Shown piece by piece: positions 55,404 to 64,000 of a stretch of 64,000 nt of DNA (position 1 is the first letter of the stretch; each line of letters opens with the position of its first letter). Where the stretch lies: contig JAEPMA010000006.1 in assembly GCA_017644185.1 (NCBI GenBank), positions 199,352 to 263,351 on the forward strand. Reading direction: 5' to 3'. Made by a program: the position numbers and the translations under genes. Source of the stretch: Rhodospirillales bacterium (GTDB lineage: Bacteria > Pseudomonadota > Alphaproteobacteria > Rhodospirillales > Casp-alpha2). Below the pieces are notes generated by a model. That model searched no databases. It worked only from the letters and a program-made list of their open reading frames with translations, and was not told the DNA's origin.

Positions 55404-57530
55404 TTACTCAGCAGCCTCGGCGGCCTTCGCCATCTCCTCGGGCGTGCCATCGAACGAGATGGCGCCACGGGTCATGACAATGACGCGGTCGGCTTCGCGG
55501 ATGTATGAAGGTCTGTGGGCAATGATAATGACGGTGCGCTTACCGCGATAGTCGCGGATCAGATCGATGATGCAGTGATCGGATTCCATATCCAGTGCGT
55601 TTTCCGGCTCATCCAGCAGGACGATCGGCGCGTCGTTGAGCAGCGTCCGCGCGATCGCGAGGCCTTTCTTGAAGCCAGCCGACATTTGCTTGATCGCGTG
55701 TTCGGTCAGATACGTTTCCAGCCCGTCCGAGAGTTCCTGAACATCGTCGAGCACGCCTGCTTTTTCGAGGGCGCGGGTCAGTTCGCTCTCGCTTGCGATC
55801 GGGTTGGCCAGCCGCAGGTTCTGCGCAATCGTTCCAGAGAACAAATCGGTTTGCTGGGGCAGGTATGCAATCGACTGGCGCAGGTCGATGGTGTTGATCT
55901 GTCGCGTATCCACGCCGTCGATAAATACGGCACCTGCCTGCGGCTGATAAAGATCGGCGATCAGCTTGAGGATCGACGATTTGCCCGACCCGTTGGCACC
56001 TGCGATGGCCACGACTTCGCCAGGCTTGATATCGAAACTGACGCCTGAAAGCGCCGGGTCATGGTTCGGCTGATAGCGGATGACGACGTTTGAAAAAGTG
56101 ATCCGGCCTTTGAAGCGGCTGCCGTCAGTGACGGTGTGCGACGTCGAGGTGATGCGGCTTTCTGTCGGCTGCGCCATCAATTGGTCGACACGCATCATGC
56201 CGTTCTTGACCTCTTCGAGCTTGGTCATAGCGACGAAGATCATCTGCATGGGCGATAGAATACGCCAAACGAACGCCATGCTGGCGATCAGGCCGCCAAC
56301 CGTCATGCCCCCGTTCGATGCGGCGATCGTGCCGATGGTGAGCGTGCCGGCACCGGCCAGGATCATCATCAGCTGGCCGAAGGTCTGGACCATATTGGAA
56401 ACGCGCGCGTTTTTCAGGGACGAGAGCGCCAGTCTTGTGGATCGTTCCCGGTAGCGGTTCATCCACAGATCTTCGGCGGCTTCTGCTTTGATCGAGTGGG
56501 TGTTCTGTAACAGTTCAACGAGGATTCCCTGCGCATCCGCGCTGCCCTCGATGTTTGCTTTCACCGCCGAGCGGGCGTAGCGGATGATGATCGCACCCAG
56601 GATGCCGAAAATAATCATGAACCCGACGGGGACCAGGGCAATCCAACCGCCGATGAAGGCGATGGCGATGATGAAGATAAAAACGAACGGCATTTCCATG
56701 AACGCCATGGCGAGCGGGCCGGAGAAAAAACCTCGAATACCTTCGAACTCGCGCAATCTGGCGATCTGTGTGCCGACGGTTGCCCTTTCCAGCCGCGCGA
56801 GAGGCATGTCCAAAATCTTGTCGACGGTCGACGAACCGACAATCATTTCGAACCGTCCACCGAGATGCGCCAGCAACGCCCCACGTATGAGGCGTATGAA
56901 GATATCGCAGAGAAGTGCCAGGCCGATGCCGACACCGAGGAAGATCAGGGTCTGTTTGTCGCCGGTCGCGATGACCTTGTCGTACACCGCCATGACGAAC
57001 ATCGGCGTGGCCAGCGCCAGCATATTCAGAAGGAATGTAAGCATCAGGAGCTGCCCGACGTATCCCTCGAAGCGCCGCGCCACGGTCTTTAGCCAGCTGC
57101 CGTCCTGGATACGGATTCCACCGCCGCGCTGGTTCTTGGCGAAGAAGTAGGCGGTGCCTTTCGGTGCCAAGCCACGTGGATTGCGGATCGACTTTCTGGA
57201 TGTGCCATCGAAAATAACGATGTCATTGTTCGCGTTGGTCGTGATGACTTGAACCGCACCGTTATCGGCTTCGAACATGCAGGGGAGTAGGCGCTTATCG
57301 ATCCGTGAGCGGCGCATGCGCTGCCGGGTCGATGTGTAGCTCAGGTTCGCCATGGTATTGCGAACGGCCTGAACGGACATGTCGTCCCAATTTCCAGTCA
57401 GTGACTCGGCGAGCTGACGGGGCGATCCTACCCAGGCCATCGCGTCTAGCAACGGGGCCAGGCACGCCGCTGCCGGGGTCAGCCGGTTATTACCCGCCAG
57501 CCGGGCGATCAGGAATCCTGCGCCGCTCAT
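55404..57530 (-). CDS. T1SS ABC exporter with C39-like domain (LapB type), catalytic partner
   Basis: 708 residues: an N-terminal C39-peptidase-like domain without catalytic Cys (about 1-135, used for substrate docking in LapB/HlyB), six TM helices (about 150-420) and an ATPase domain (about 470-690). Walker A GANGSGKSS, Q-loop IAYLPQQTDLF, Walker B IVLLDEPENALD and switch His in IIIAHRPSY are intact. The signature is QMSAGFKKGLAIAR in place of LSGGQ. It overlaps the upstream ABC gene by four bases (ATGA). It probably pairs with that degenerate ABC protein as a heterodimer, with this subunit providing hydrolysis. Confidence 0.9.
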   Translation of the reverse strand: MSGAGFLIARLAGNNRLTPAAACLAPLLDAMAWVGSPRQLAESLTGNWDDMSVQAVRNTMANLSYTSTRQRMRRSRIDKRLLPCMFEADNGAVQVITTNANNDIVIFDGTSRKSIRNPRGLAPKGTAYFFAKNQRGGGIRIQDGSWLKTVARRFEGYVGQLLMLTFLLNMLALATPMFVMAVYDKVIATGDKQTLIFLGVGIGLALLCDIFIRLIRGALLAHLGGRFEMIVGSSTVDKILDMPLARLERATVGTQIARLREFEGIRGFFSGPLAMAFMEMPFVFIFIIAIAFIGGWIALVPVGFMIIFGILGAIIIRYARSAVKANIEGSADAQGILVELLQNTHSIKAEAAEDLWMNRYRERSTRLALSSLKNARVSNMVQTFGQLMMILAGAGTLTIGTIAASNGGMTVGGLIASMAFVWRILSPMQMIFVAMTKLEEVKNGMMRVDQLMAQPTESRITSTSHTVTDGSRFKGRITFSNVVIRYQPNHDPALSGVSFDIKPGEVVAIAGANGSGKSSILKLIADLYQPQAGAVFIDGVDTRQINTIDLRQSIAYLPQQTDLFSGTIAQNLRLANPIASESELTRALEKAGVLDDVQELSDGLETYLTEHAIKQMSAGFKKGLAIARTLLNDAPIVLLDEPENALDMESDHCIIDLIRDYRGKRTVIIIAHRPSYIREADRVIVMTRGAISFDGTPEEMAKAAEAAE

Positions 57531-60427
57531 TCAACACCTGCCGGTTGGAAAGATGCGCTGCGCCGGGCTTTTGGCGGTTGCGGTTTGACGATGCCGCGCT
57601 TGTTCGCGCTCGGCGCCGCACGAAGCGTTGCAGCGGCTCTTGGCGCCGGTTTCTTGTTTTCGCCCGCAGGCGTGAACGCAGCCTTCCCGGGAGGTGGTGT
57701 ATCCATCTTCGGATTACTTGACGCAGCCGTTTTAGGAGTGGCTTGCGCTGCAGGTTGAGCGGGGCGTGTTGCTTGTTGTGCGGAACGCGTGGACGCCGTT
57801 TGCGTTGGCTTTGACGCCGCTACACGGTTTTGACGCGGTTGCACCGGCGCCTTCGGTGAAGCGGATGCTTCTTGCTTTTTGGTGGACGCTGCCGGCCGGG
57901 TTGCTGCCCGGTTGGGGGGTGTCTGCGGAGGCGTCTGCGGCTTGGTTTGCTGCGCCTGCGGTCGCACTGACTGTTGCTTTTGCGCGGGGTACGGCTGAGC
58001 CTGCGGCTTGGCCGGCTGAGCAGGGCGCTGTTGAGCGGTCTTGGGTTGCGTCTGCGGACGCGCCGGTCTTACGGGCTGTTGCTGCTGCGTGGCGGGCCGT
58101 TGGACTTGGGCAGGTTGACGCGCCGGCTGTTGCTGTGCGGCCGGGCGCTGTTGTTCCGGACGAGACGCGGCTTTTGCTGCCTGGGCCGGTGCAGATGCAG
58201 CTTGCTTACGCTGCTGCGGCGTTGGGGCCGCACGCGTATTGGCCGCAGGCGCAGTGTTGGCCACCGGGTTGGATGCCGGTTGAGCTTTCGGTTGCGCAGT
58301 TGCGGGTGGATTCTGGCGTTGCGGATTCTGGCGTTTCGGTGCCGATGGCGGCGCTTTTTCAGCCTGCTGGGACGGTGTTTTCGAGCGCGGTGTGGCGCTT
58401 GGTGCCGGGCGTGCTGGAGGCGTCGTAGGTTGTTGTTCGGCTGAACGGGCGCGCGGTGTGGCGCTCGGTGAAGGGGAGTGTTCCGGTTGTGCGTTTGTCT
58501 TCGGGCGCGGCGTGGCGGTCGGAGCCCGGCGTGTGATTGGCGCTGCTTGCTGTTGTGGGGCAGTTGCCGGGGTCGGCGCTGCAGGCGCTGCTGTGGGTTT
58601 GGCTGCGGCTGTTTCGGATTTCTCGGGTTGTGCTGCCGGTTGCGGCACATCGGCAGGCTGGGTATTACCGCCGCTTTCATTCATCGGGGTGTTTGAAGGT
58701 GCAGGCAGGGCCGGGTTGGGCTTTTCAAGCCGCGGCTGTTGCTCGCTGGTCGAAACAGGTGTCAGGTCCCCATGCGACATCATGAAACGGCGGTCCGCCA
58801 TGCGCAGCCACGACGGCCGCGACGTGACCAGGACAACCGTGGTTTTCCCGCGAAGGGAGTTGATATATTCCATCAACGTCTTGTCGCTGTTGGAATCGAG
58901 GCCGTGGTTCGCGTTGTCGAACAAAACCACTTTCGGGTCGTCGATCATGGCGCGGATTACGGTAATTCGTTGGACGAAGCCGGCCGGAAGAACGCCGCCG
59001 GCACCGTCGCCGACGTGTGTGCCGTAACCTTCGGGAAGGCGTTTGATTTCTTCATCGAGATCCAGCGCCTTGGCGATCTTGATGGCTTTGTTGATGTATT
59101 TGCCGCCGCGGAAGTACGTCATGTTATCGAGGATCGTGCCCGAATAGACGTTCGATTCGGCACTCAGAAACGCCATCTGACGGCGGTAACTCTTGCTTTT
59201 GTGTTCGGCGAGGTCATGCCCATCGAGCAGCACCGCCCCGTCGTTCGGCCGCATCAAGCCCATCATCAGCTTGAGCAGGGTCGAGCGTCCAGACGAGTTA
59301 TCGCCGTCGACACCGATCATCTCGCCGGCCTTGATCCTTAAATTGAGATCCTTAATAAGCGGCTCGTCCATGCCTTCGTAGCCGAAGGTCACGTCGCGAA
59401 GCTCAAGGTCACCTTCGATTTTCGGCATTTCCGGCAAGTGAGAGAAGTCCTCTGCCGGCAGTTCGAGCACCGATGCGGCGTTGTCGCAGGCGACGCGAAT
59501 TGTCTGGAAGTTGGTCCAGAGGCCCATCGCCGATTGCAGCGGCTGCATGGCGCGGCCCGAAAGCAGGGTGCAGGCGGCAAGCTCACCGGCGGTCAACGAG
59601 CCGTCGATGACGAGGATGGCGCCGGTGCCGATGACGCAGGCCATATTCAACTGACCAAAGGTGCTGCCGAGGCTTTGCGCGACGGAACTGGTGAAGGCGA
59701 CCGAGCGCACGGCGCGGGCAGACATTTCCTGTAGGGGGTCGAAGCGGCGCTGCAGGAGATTCTTAAACGCCTGGGCCTTCACCGTGTGAATCCCATTGAT
59801 GATCTCGATCAGAAAGTCATAGCGGCGATTATCCACTTGGCTCCGGTAGTCGACTGCACGCCTAAGACTGCCGCCGACGATAACGGCCATGATTCCGAAT
59901 AGTGTCAGCAGCACGAGCGGTACCGCGACCATGACGCCGCCGAGAAACCAGATCATGCCGAGGAAGAAGATCGCGAAAGGCAGATCGATCATCAGCGTGC
60001 CGAGTTGGCTGGAATAGAAGTCTTTCACGACCCCAATGGCATTGACCTTATCGAGATAGGCTCCCGGCGTGTCGTTTTCGTATACGTCCTGCGGTGTGCG
60101 CAGGATGTGATCAACGGCGGAAACCCGGGCCAGATGTTCGAAGCGCGCGCCAGTGTAGGTTGTGACGGCCGCACGCGCGGTCTTCAGGAAAAAATCAAGC
60201 AGCATCACCGCGATCAGGCCGATCACAAGGAACTGCATGGTGGTAAGGCCGAGGTTCGGCAAAACCCGGTCATAAACCTGAAGGATGAAGATCGGCAGAC
60301 CGAGCGCAAACACGTTCACGAACAGGGACATGAGGATCAACTCAAGCCGATACCATCGGACTTGAGGAATACTCTTTTCAAGGCGCCTGATCGTGCGCCA
60401 TGTCCCGCGGTTACTCTCGCGGCTCAT
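57527..60427 (-). CDS. Degenerate T1SS ABC protein with a 400-residue basic Pro/Ala/Gln tail
   Basis: 966 residues from ATG 60427 (GGGGG box upstream; in-frame ATG 60442 and GTG 60448 are alternatives). TM domain (about 20-325) like an exporter, then an ATPase domain (about 340-560) with key residues lost: Walker A GDNSSGRST (Arg for Lys), Walker B VVLFDNAN (Asn for catalytic Glu), signature VLPAGFVQR (for LSGGQ), and switch VLVTSRPSW (Ser for His). ATP hydrolysis is very unlikely. From about residue 560 the chain is Pro/Ala/Gln/Thr with many Lys and Arg and few acidic residues, presumably disordered and cytoplasmic. It overlaps the catalytic ABC gene by four bases. Role inferred: regulatory half of a heterodimer; the polybasic tail could bind the very acidic substrate. 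Confidence 0.88.
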   Translation of the reverse strand: MSRESNRGTWRTIRRLEKSIPQVRWYRLELILMSLFVNVFALGLPIFILQVYDRVLPNLGLTTMQFLVIGLIAVMLLDFFLKTARAAVTTYTGARFEHLARVSAVDHILRTPQDVYENDTPGAYLDKVNAIGVVKDFYSSQLGTLMIDLPFAIFFLGMIWFLGGVMVAVPLVLLTLFGIMAVIVGGSLRRAVDYRSQVDNRRYDFLIEIINGIHTVKAQAFKNLLQRRFDPLQEMSARAVRSVAFTSSVAQSLGSTFGQLNMACVIGTGAILVIDGSLTAGELAACTLLSGRAMQPLQSAMGLWTNFQTIRVACDNAASVLELPAEDFSHLPEMPKIEGDLELRDVTFGYEGMDEPLIKDLNLRIKAGEMIGVDGDNSSGRSTLLKLMMGLMRPNDGAVLLDGHDLAEHKSKSYRRQMAFLSAESNVYSGTILDNMTYFRGGKYINKAIKIAKALDLDEEIKRLPEGYGTHVGDGAGGVLPAGFVQRITVIRAMIDDPKVVLFDNANHGLDSNSDKTLMEYINSLRGKTTVVLVTSRPSWLRMADRRFMMSHGDLTPVSTSEQQPRLEKPNPALPAPSNTPMNESGGNTQPADVPQPAAQPEKSETAAAKPTAAPAAPTPATAPQQQAAPITRRAPTATPRPKTNAQPEHSPSPSATPRARSAEQQPTTPPARPAPSATPRSKTPSQQAEKAPPSAPKRQNPQRQNPPATAQPKAQPASNPVANTAPAANTRAAPTPQQRKQAASAPAQAAKAASRPEQQRPAAQQQPARQPAQVQRPATQQQQPVRPARPQTQPKTAQQRPAQPAKPQAQPYPAQKQQSVRPQAQQTKPQTPPQTPPNRAATRPAASTKKQEASASPKAPVQPRQNRVAASKPTQTASTRSAQQATRPAQPAAQATPKTAASSNPKMDTPPPGKAAFTPAGENKKPAPRAAATLRAAPSANKRGIVKPQPPKARRSASFQPAGVE

Positions 60428-60798
60428 AAATTTTTCCCCCATTCGCACCGATCCGAGTCCGAAAAGTCTTCGAATCGCTAACGCCTTATAGAATCAGCCA
60501 CAAACCTGAAAGTCCACTTAAAATAAGTTACTTATTGTTACGGTCCGGACGTCTGTTAACGTGATTGTTACAGGAAATAGCTGACTTCAGGATGACGTAA
60601 TGTCGAAGAGGCATTATCCGCTGGAATCCGGGGGGAAGATGCGCTGGTGCTGTAACATCATGTAACCAATTATCACCACGGTTGCGCGAGATGCTGTGCT
60701 AGATATTGGCTGTCCCAAAAGGTCGATCTGGGGCGCGGGTTCGAGGTTCATTCGGGCGCGCTGAAAAAGACGAAATGGTTTGAGTGGGAGCTGCCGAA
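60428..60798. promoter_or_regulatory. Divergent regulatory region with GTTAC-N5-GTTAC boxes
   Basis: Lies between the exporter operon and the second giant gene. GTTAC-N5-GTTAC occurs at 60527-60541; GTTAAC at 60555-60560 with GTTAC at 60567-60571; and the reverse-complement pair GTAAC-N5-GTAAC at 60652-60666. Tandem half-sites with a 10-bp period are typical of OmpR-family response regulators. Two pairs in opposite orientation, one nearer each gene, suggest coordinated control of exporter and substrate. No further gene or RNA recognised in this 371-bp stretch. Confidence 0.5.
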
Positions 60799-63700
60799 AT
60801 GGCGGATACGACGGGAAAAGACGGGATTTTTGACGAGCCGGCGTCCGAAGAGGCTGATGATTTTTTCAGCGGCGGGAATAGGGATGCGGCGCCTGCCCGG
60901 CGTGGTGAGTCACTCGATGAAATTCTGCGCGATGGCGCGGCGAACGATCGCCGCGACGAGTCGATTTCCAATATTCACACCGGTAGCAAGGAAGATCACG
61001 TTAGCGTCGTCATGAGCCCGCCGCCGGAAGGCGCGCCGCCGCCGCCGACGCCGATTATCGAACCCGACCAATACACGCCCGGTGATCCGCCGCCGCCGAT
61101 CGATCCGATAGATGTCGACCAGGAGGCTGGCGGCAACTACCAGACCGAGGAGCGCGGGCTGGATTTTGGATTCGATGAAGGACAGTTCCGCGAAGATCGG
61201 GTTTTCGAAGACATTCGGCGCCCGGATGAGCAGGAAGACGTTCGGCGGGAGGGGGATCGGGAGGAGGACGGCGCTGAGGAACTGATCCTCACCCCGCAGA
61301 CGAACAATGACGACGACGACCCGACCGTCCCGACCGAGGTCGATGACAATCCGGAAGCGCCGGTTGTCGCCAATTCGGTCCTGGACGAGGATGATCTCTC
61401 CGCGGGATCTGACGGCACCGGTCCGCGCTCCATCACCAAGCCCTTAATCATCGATTTCGGTGATGACGGCGCAGGAAGCGTGCGTCTGACAATCCCCGAG
61501 AGTCTTAAGCAGGTTCAAGCGGGCCCGGACGGCAGCACGCTGAACGTCGAACTCTCGCCGGACGGCAATTCCATTACGGCTTTGAACACGGATGGCGAGC
61601 CGGTCTTCAAGGTGACCTTGAATAGCTCCGGCGGCAGTTTCAGCTATACGTTCGAGTTGCAGGGCCCCGTTCATCATGGCGAGGCCGATCAGATCGATTT
61701 CCCGATCGGGGTGGCGGTTACGGATAGCGACGGGGATCTGGCCGTCGGCGAATTCAAGGTGGGTATCGTCGACGACGAGCCGGTCGCGCGTGACGACGAA
61801 ACTGTTAGCGTCGATGAGGGTGCTGGCAATGTCATCGGCTCAGACAACGGTGCGGACAATCTGCTGGCCAACGACGAAGTCGGTGCGGACGGCGCGCTGA
61901 TCTTCCAGTTCACTTATACCGACGAAAACGGTGAAGAGCAGACCGCGCGCGCCGGTGAAACGGTGGATACCGAACACGGGACGCTAACCGTCAACGCCGA
62001 TGGTTCATGGACGTTCGAGGCCGACGACCAGATCGACCATGACGGTAACGAAGTCATCGCCGACAACTTCACTTATTCTATTGTCGATGCGGACGGCGAC
62101 ACGTCGAGCGCGACGCAGAGCATCGAAATCACCGACGACGGGCCGAAGATTGGATTCCCGCCGGCCGACGACGATCCGGACGGGAAGGGCGATCTCGCGA
62201 CTCTGTTCGAGGATGATATTGCCGGTGGCAACGCGTCGGTCACGCAAACCCTCGAGATTGATTTCGGTACCGACGGTGAAGGCTCGGTGGCGCTTTCCAT
62301 TCCGCAGGAACTGGAAGACATGGGCCTGACGGCTGATGGTAAGCCGGTCGAGTTCTCACTCTCAGAGGATGGTCAGTCCATCATCGCCACGGCGGGTGGC
62401 GAGCCGGTTTTCACGATGTCGCTCTCAGAAGAGGGGGGTGAATACAGTTACACATTCGAGCTTCAGGGCAATCTGGATCATCCGGACGCCGGTTCGGACG
62501 TACTTTCCAATCTGCCCTTCGACCTGACGGTGACCGACGGTGACGGTTCGACCGCGACTGCCGAGATCAATATCAATGTCGTCGATGACCAGCCGGAAGC
62601 GGTTGGCGAGACGACCCTCAAGATGGAAGAGGGTGGCGGCACTGTCGGTTCCGGTAACGGCGGTCAGAACCTCCTCGCCAACGACGATCTCGGCGCTGAC
62701 GGCGGTGAGATCACGTCGTTCACTTATGCCGATGAAGATGGCAACCAACAGACGGCCCAGGCCGGAGATACTGTCGATACCGAAAACGGTACGCTGACCG
62801 TCAATTCGGATGGATCTTGGTCGTTCACGGCGGATGAAAGCGCCGATCACTCGGATGGAAAAGTCCTGGACGGCTTCACTTATACGCTGACCGACGGTGA
62901 CGGCGATACGTCGCAGGCGACGCAGCGCATAGAAATCACCGACACCGGTCCGGAGATTCCGCCGAACGATCCGCCGACGGGTACCCCGCTGGGCGAGGGC
63001 GATCAGCCCGATCTCGGCCGTGCCGATCTTATTGTCGACGAAGACAACATGGGGTCCGCGACGCAGGCCATTGAGGTCGACTTCGGTTCCGACGGTTTTG
63101 GTTCGGCGTCTCTCTCCGTCCCGCAGGAACTTCAGGACATGAACCTGACGTCGGGCGGCGAAGCGATCAGCTACACCGTCTCCGATGACGGTCAGTCGAT
63201 CACGGCCTCGACGCCGGATGGATCGCCGGTGTTCACGGTCACACTCGATGCGAACCCGGAAACGGGCGAGATGTCTTATACCGTTGATCTTCAGGGGAAT
63301 GTCGATCACGCCGAAACGGGTGCGGGCGATGATCTGTTATCCAACATCCCGGTGACCCTGACGGTCACGGATGGTGACGGCACCGAAGCGTCGACCAATC
63401 TCGAAATCGGCATCAAGGACGACAATCCGGAAGCTGCCGACGATGCGGCGGTGACGCTCGAAGAGGGTGGCAACACGGTCGGCTCCGGGAACGGCGGCGA
63501 CAATCTGTTGGCCAATGACGATGTGGGTGCCGACGGTGGTCAGATCACGTCGTTCACCTACACAGACGAAGACGGCAACCAACAGACGGCGGACGCCGGC
63601 CAGACGGTCGATACCGAACACGGCACGCTGACCGTCAATTCGGACGGTTCGTGGTCGTTCGAGTCCGACCCCAATTCGGATCACAGTGACGGCGCTGTCT

Positions 63701-64000
63701 CGGATGGTTTCACCTACACCATCACGGACGGCGATGGCGACACGGCAACGGCGTCTCAATCGATCACGGTGACCGATACCGGCCCCGAGATCCCGCCGAA
63801 CGATCCGCCGACGGGTACCCCGCCGGGCGAGGGCGATCAGCCTGATCTCGGCCGCGCCGATCTTATTGTCGACGAAGACAACATGGGGTCCGCGACGCAG
63901 GCCATTGAGGTCGACTTCGGGTCCGACGGGTTCGGCTCCGCCAGCCTGAGCGTGCCTCAGGAACTGCAGGACATGAACCTGACGTCGGGCGGCGAAGCGA
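60799..64000 (+). CDS. Second giant T1SS-type repeat protein, N-terminal 1067 codons (3' end outside window)
   Basis: Frame 1, uninterrupted from ATG 60799 to the window end; a GGGAG box precedes it. The first 190 residues are acidic and proline-rich (PPPEGAPPPPTPI), without a signal peptide or FecR module. Then four units of about 277 residues start at DEDDLSAGS, EDDIAGGN, DEDNMGSAT and again DEDNMGSAT. Each joins a T1SS-143-like half (DFGSDGFGSASLSVPQELQDM, then YTVDLQGNVDHAE) to a VCBS-like half (NLLANDDVGADGGQITSFTY, GTLTVNSDGSWSF). These modules occur in type I secreted adhesins. Divergent from the exporter operon, it is the obvious candidate substrate of system 2. It is cut at the right edge, so the C-terminal RTX and signal are not visible. 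Confidence 0.9.
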   Translation, partial: MADTTGKDGIFDEPASEEADDFFSGGNRDAAPARRGESLDEILRDGAANDRRDESISNIHTGSKEDHVSVVMSPPPEGAPPPPTPIIEPDQYTPGDPPPPIDPIDVDQEAGGNYQTEERGLDFGFDEGQFREDRVFEDIRRPDEQEDVRREGDREEDGAEELILTPQTNNDDDDPTVPTEVDDNPEAPVVANSVLDEDDLSAGSDGTGPRSITKPLIIDFGDDGAGSVRLTIPESLKQVQAGPDGSTLNVELSPDGNSITALNTDGEPVFKVTLNSSGGSFSYTFELQGPVHHGEADQIDFPIGVAVTDSDGDLAVGEFKVGIVDDEPVARDDETVSVDEGAGNVIGSDNGADNLLANDEVGADGALIFQFTYTDENGEEQTARAGETVDTEHGTLTVNADGSWTFEADDQIDHDGNEVIADNFTYSIVDADGDTSSATQSIEITDDGPKIGFPPADDDPDGKGDLATLFEDDIAGGNASVTQTLEIDFGTDGEGSVALSIPQELEDMGLTADGKPVEFSLSEDGQSIIATAGGEPVFTMSLSEEGGEYSYTFELQGNLDHPDAGSDVLSNLPFDLTVTDGDGSTATAEININVVDDQPEAVGETTLKMEEGGGTVGSGNGGQNLLANDDLGADGGEITSFTYADEDGNQQTAQAGDTVDTENGTLTVNSDGSWSFTADESADHSDGKVLDGFTYTLTDGDGDTSQATQRIEITDTGPEIPPNDPPTGTPLGEGDQPDLGRADLIVDEDNMGSATQAIEVDFGSDGFGSASLSVPQELQDMNLTSGGEAISYTVSDDGQSITASTPDGSPVFTVTLDANPETGEMSYTVDLQGNVDHAETGAGDDLLSNIPVTLTVTDGDGTEASTNLEIGIKDDNPEAADDAAVTLEEGGNTVGSGNGGDNLLANDDVGADGGQITSFTYTDEDGNQQTADAGQTVDTEHGTLTVNSDGSWSFESDPNSDHSDGAVSDGFTYTITDGDGDTATASQSITVTDTGPEIPPNDPPTGTPPGEGDQPDLGRADLIVDEDNMGSATQAIEVDFGSDGFGSASLSVPQELQDMNLTSGGEA
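61384..64000 (+). repeat. Tandem repeats of about 820-834 bp in the second giant gene
   Basis: Unit starts near 61384, 62206, 63037 and 63871. Spacing between the last two is 834 bp without indels over the compared segment (62961-63166 versus 63795-64000), and their DNA is nearly identical there, whereas the first two units have diverged. This points to recent duplication or gene conversion of the later units. Confidence 0.85.

Noticed and set aside
57766..58444. Overlapping plus-strand open frames (up to 220 codons) opposite the tail of the degenerate ABC protein.
   Set aside because: They arise from the Pro/Ala/Gln codon bias of the minus-strand tail, have biased low-complexity products and no start signals.
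60428..60798. Sigma-70 promoters for the divergent genes.
   Set aside because: Several weak -35/-10-like pairs could be drawn, but none had good spacing together with both hexamers, so none is reported.

Overview
The window reads as a chromosome segment of a moderately GC-rich alphaproteobacterium, most likely a free-living marine or aquatic Rhodospirillales-type organism. This is inferred from the CtaA/CtpA/DHH gene set, a SoeABC-type sulfite dehydrogenase, a NavAb-like sodium channel, the SpeD/SpeE polyamine genes and a heavy investment in type I secretion (T1SS). No species can be named from the sequence. I saw no rRNA, tRNA, CRISPR array, insertion sequence or prophage.

Layout. 1-3.3 kb: the end of heme A synthase, a DHH phosphoesterase and an S41 C-terminal processing protease. 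3.3-9.0 kb: a LysR regulator divergent from a three-gene molybdoenzyme operon (soeABC-like). 9.2-27.0 kb: one 5950-codon gene for a giant secreted FecR/cadherin-like/RTX adhesin, closed by a hairpin terminator. 27.1-30.3 kb: a membrane sensor with a degenerate HD-GYP domain, divergent from a LapG-type periplasmic cysteine protease. 30.4-36.3 kb: release factor 3, ChaC, a secreted protein of unknown function, EamA and MATE transporters and a DksA-like protein. 36.3-42.1 kb: a complete T1SS (membrane fusion protein, ABC exporter, TolC-like protein with a very long tail). 42.5-45.9 kb: a periplasmic-binding-protein/MscS channel fusion and a TerB-like protein. 45.9-47.9 kb: speE, speD and a divergent SpeD paralogue behind a putative attenuator. 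47.9-53.9 kb: sodium channel, argS, a PAS-EAL protein, an AlkA-type glycosylase and a secreted dienelactone hydrolase. 54.0-60.4 kb: a second exporter operon with one fusion protein and two ABC proteins, one of them apparently catalytically dead and carrying a 400-residue basic disordered tail. 60.8 kb to the end: the first 1067 codons of a second giant repeat protein, cut by the window edge.

How it fits together. The unifying theme is surface adhesion: two giant T1SS substrates, two T1SS machines, a LapG protease that in known systems releases LapA-type adhesins, and two proteins with c-di-GMP-related domains (degenerate HD-GYP; PAS-EAL). No recognisable LapD (HAMP-GGDEF-EAL) is present, so how LapG would be controlled is open. 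The most unusual items are the asymmetric ABC pair with the polybasic tail, the ligand-binding-domain/MscS channel fusion, the cassette architecture of the first adhesin, the TolC tail with recurring amphipathic motifs, and the GTTAC-N5-GTTAC boxes between the second exporter and the second adhesin.
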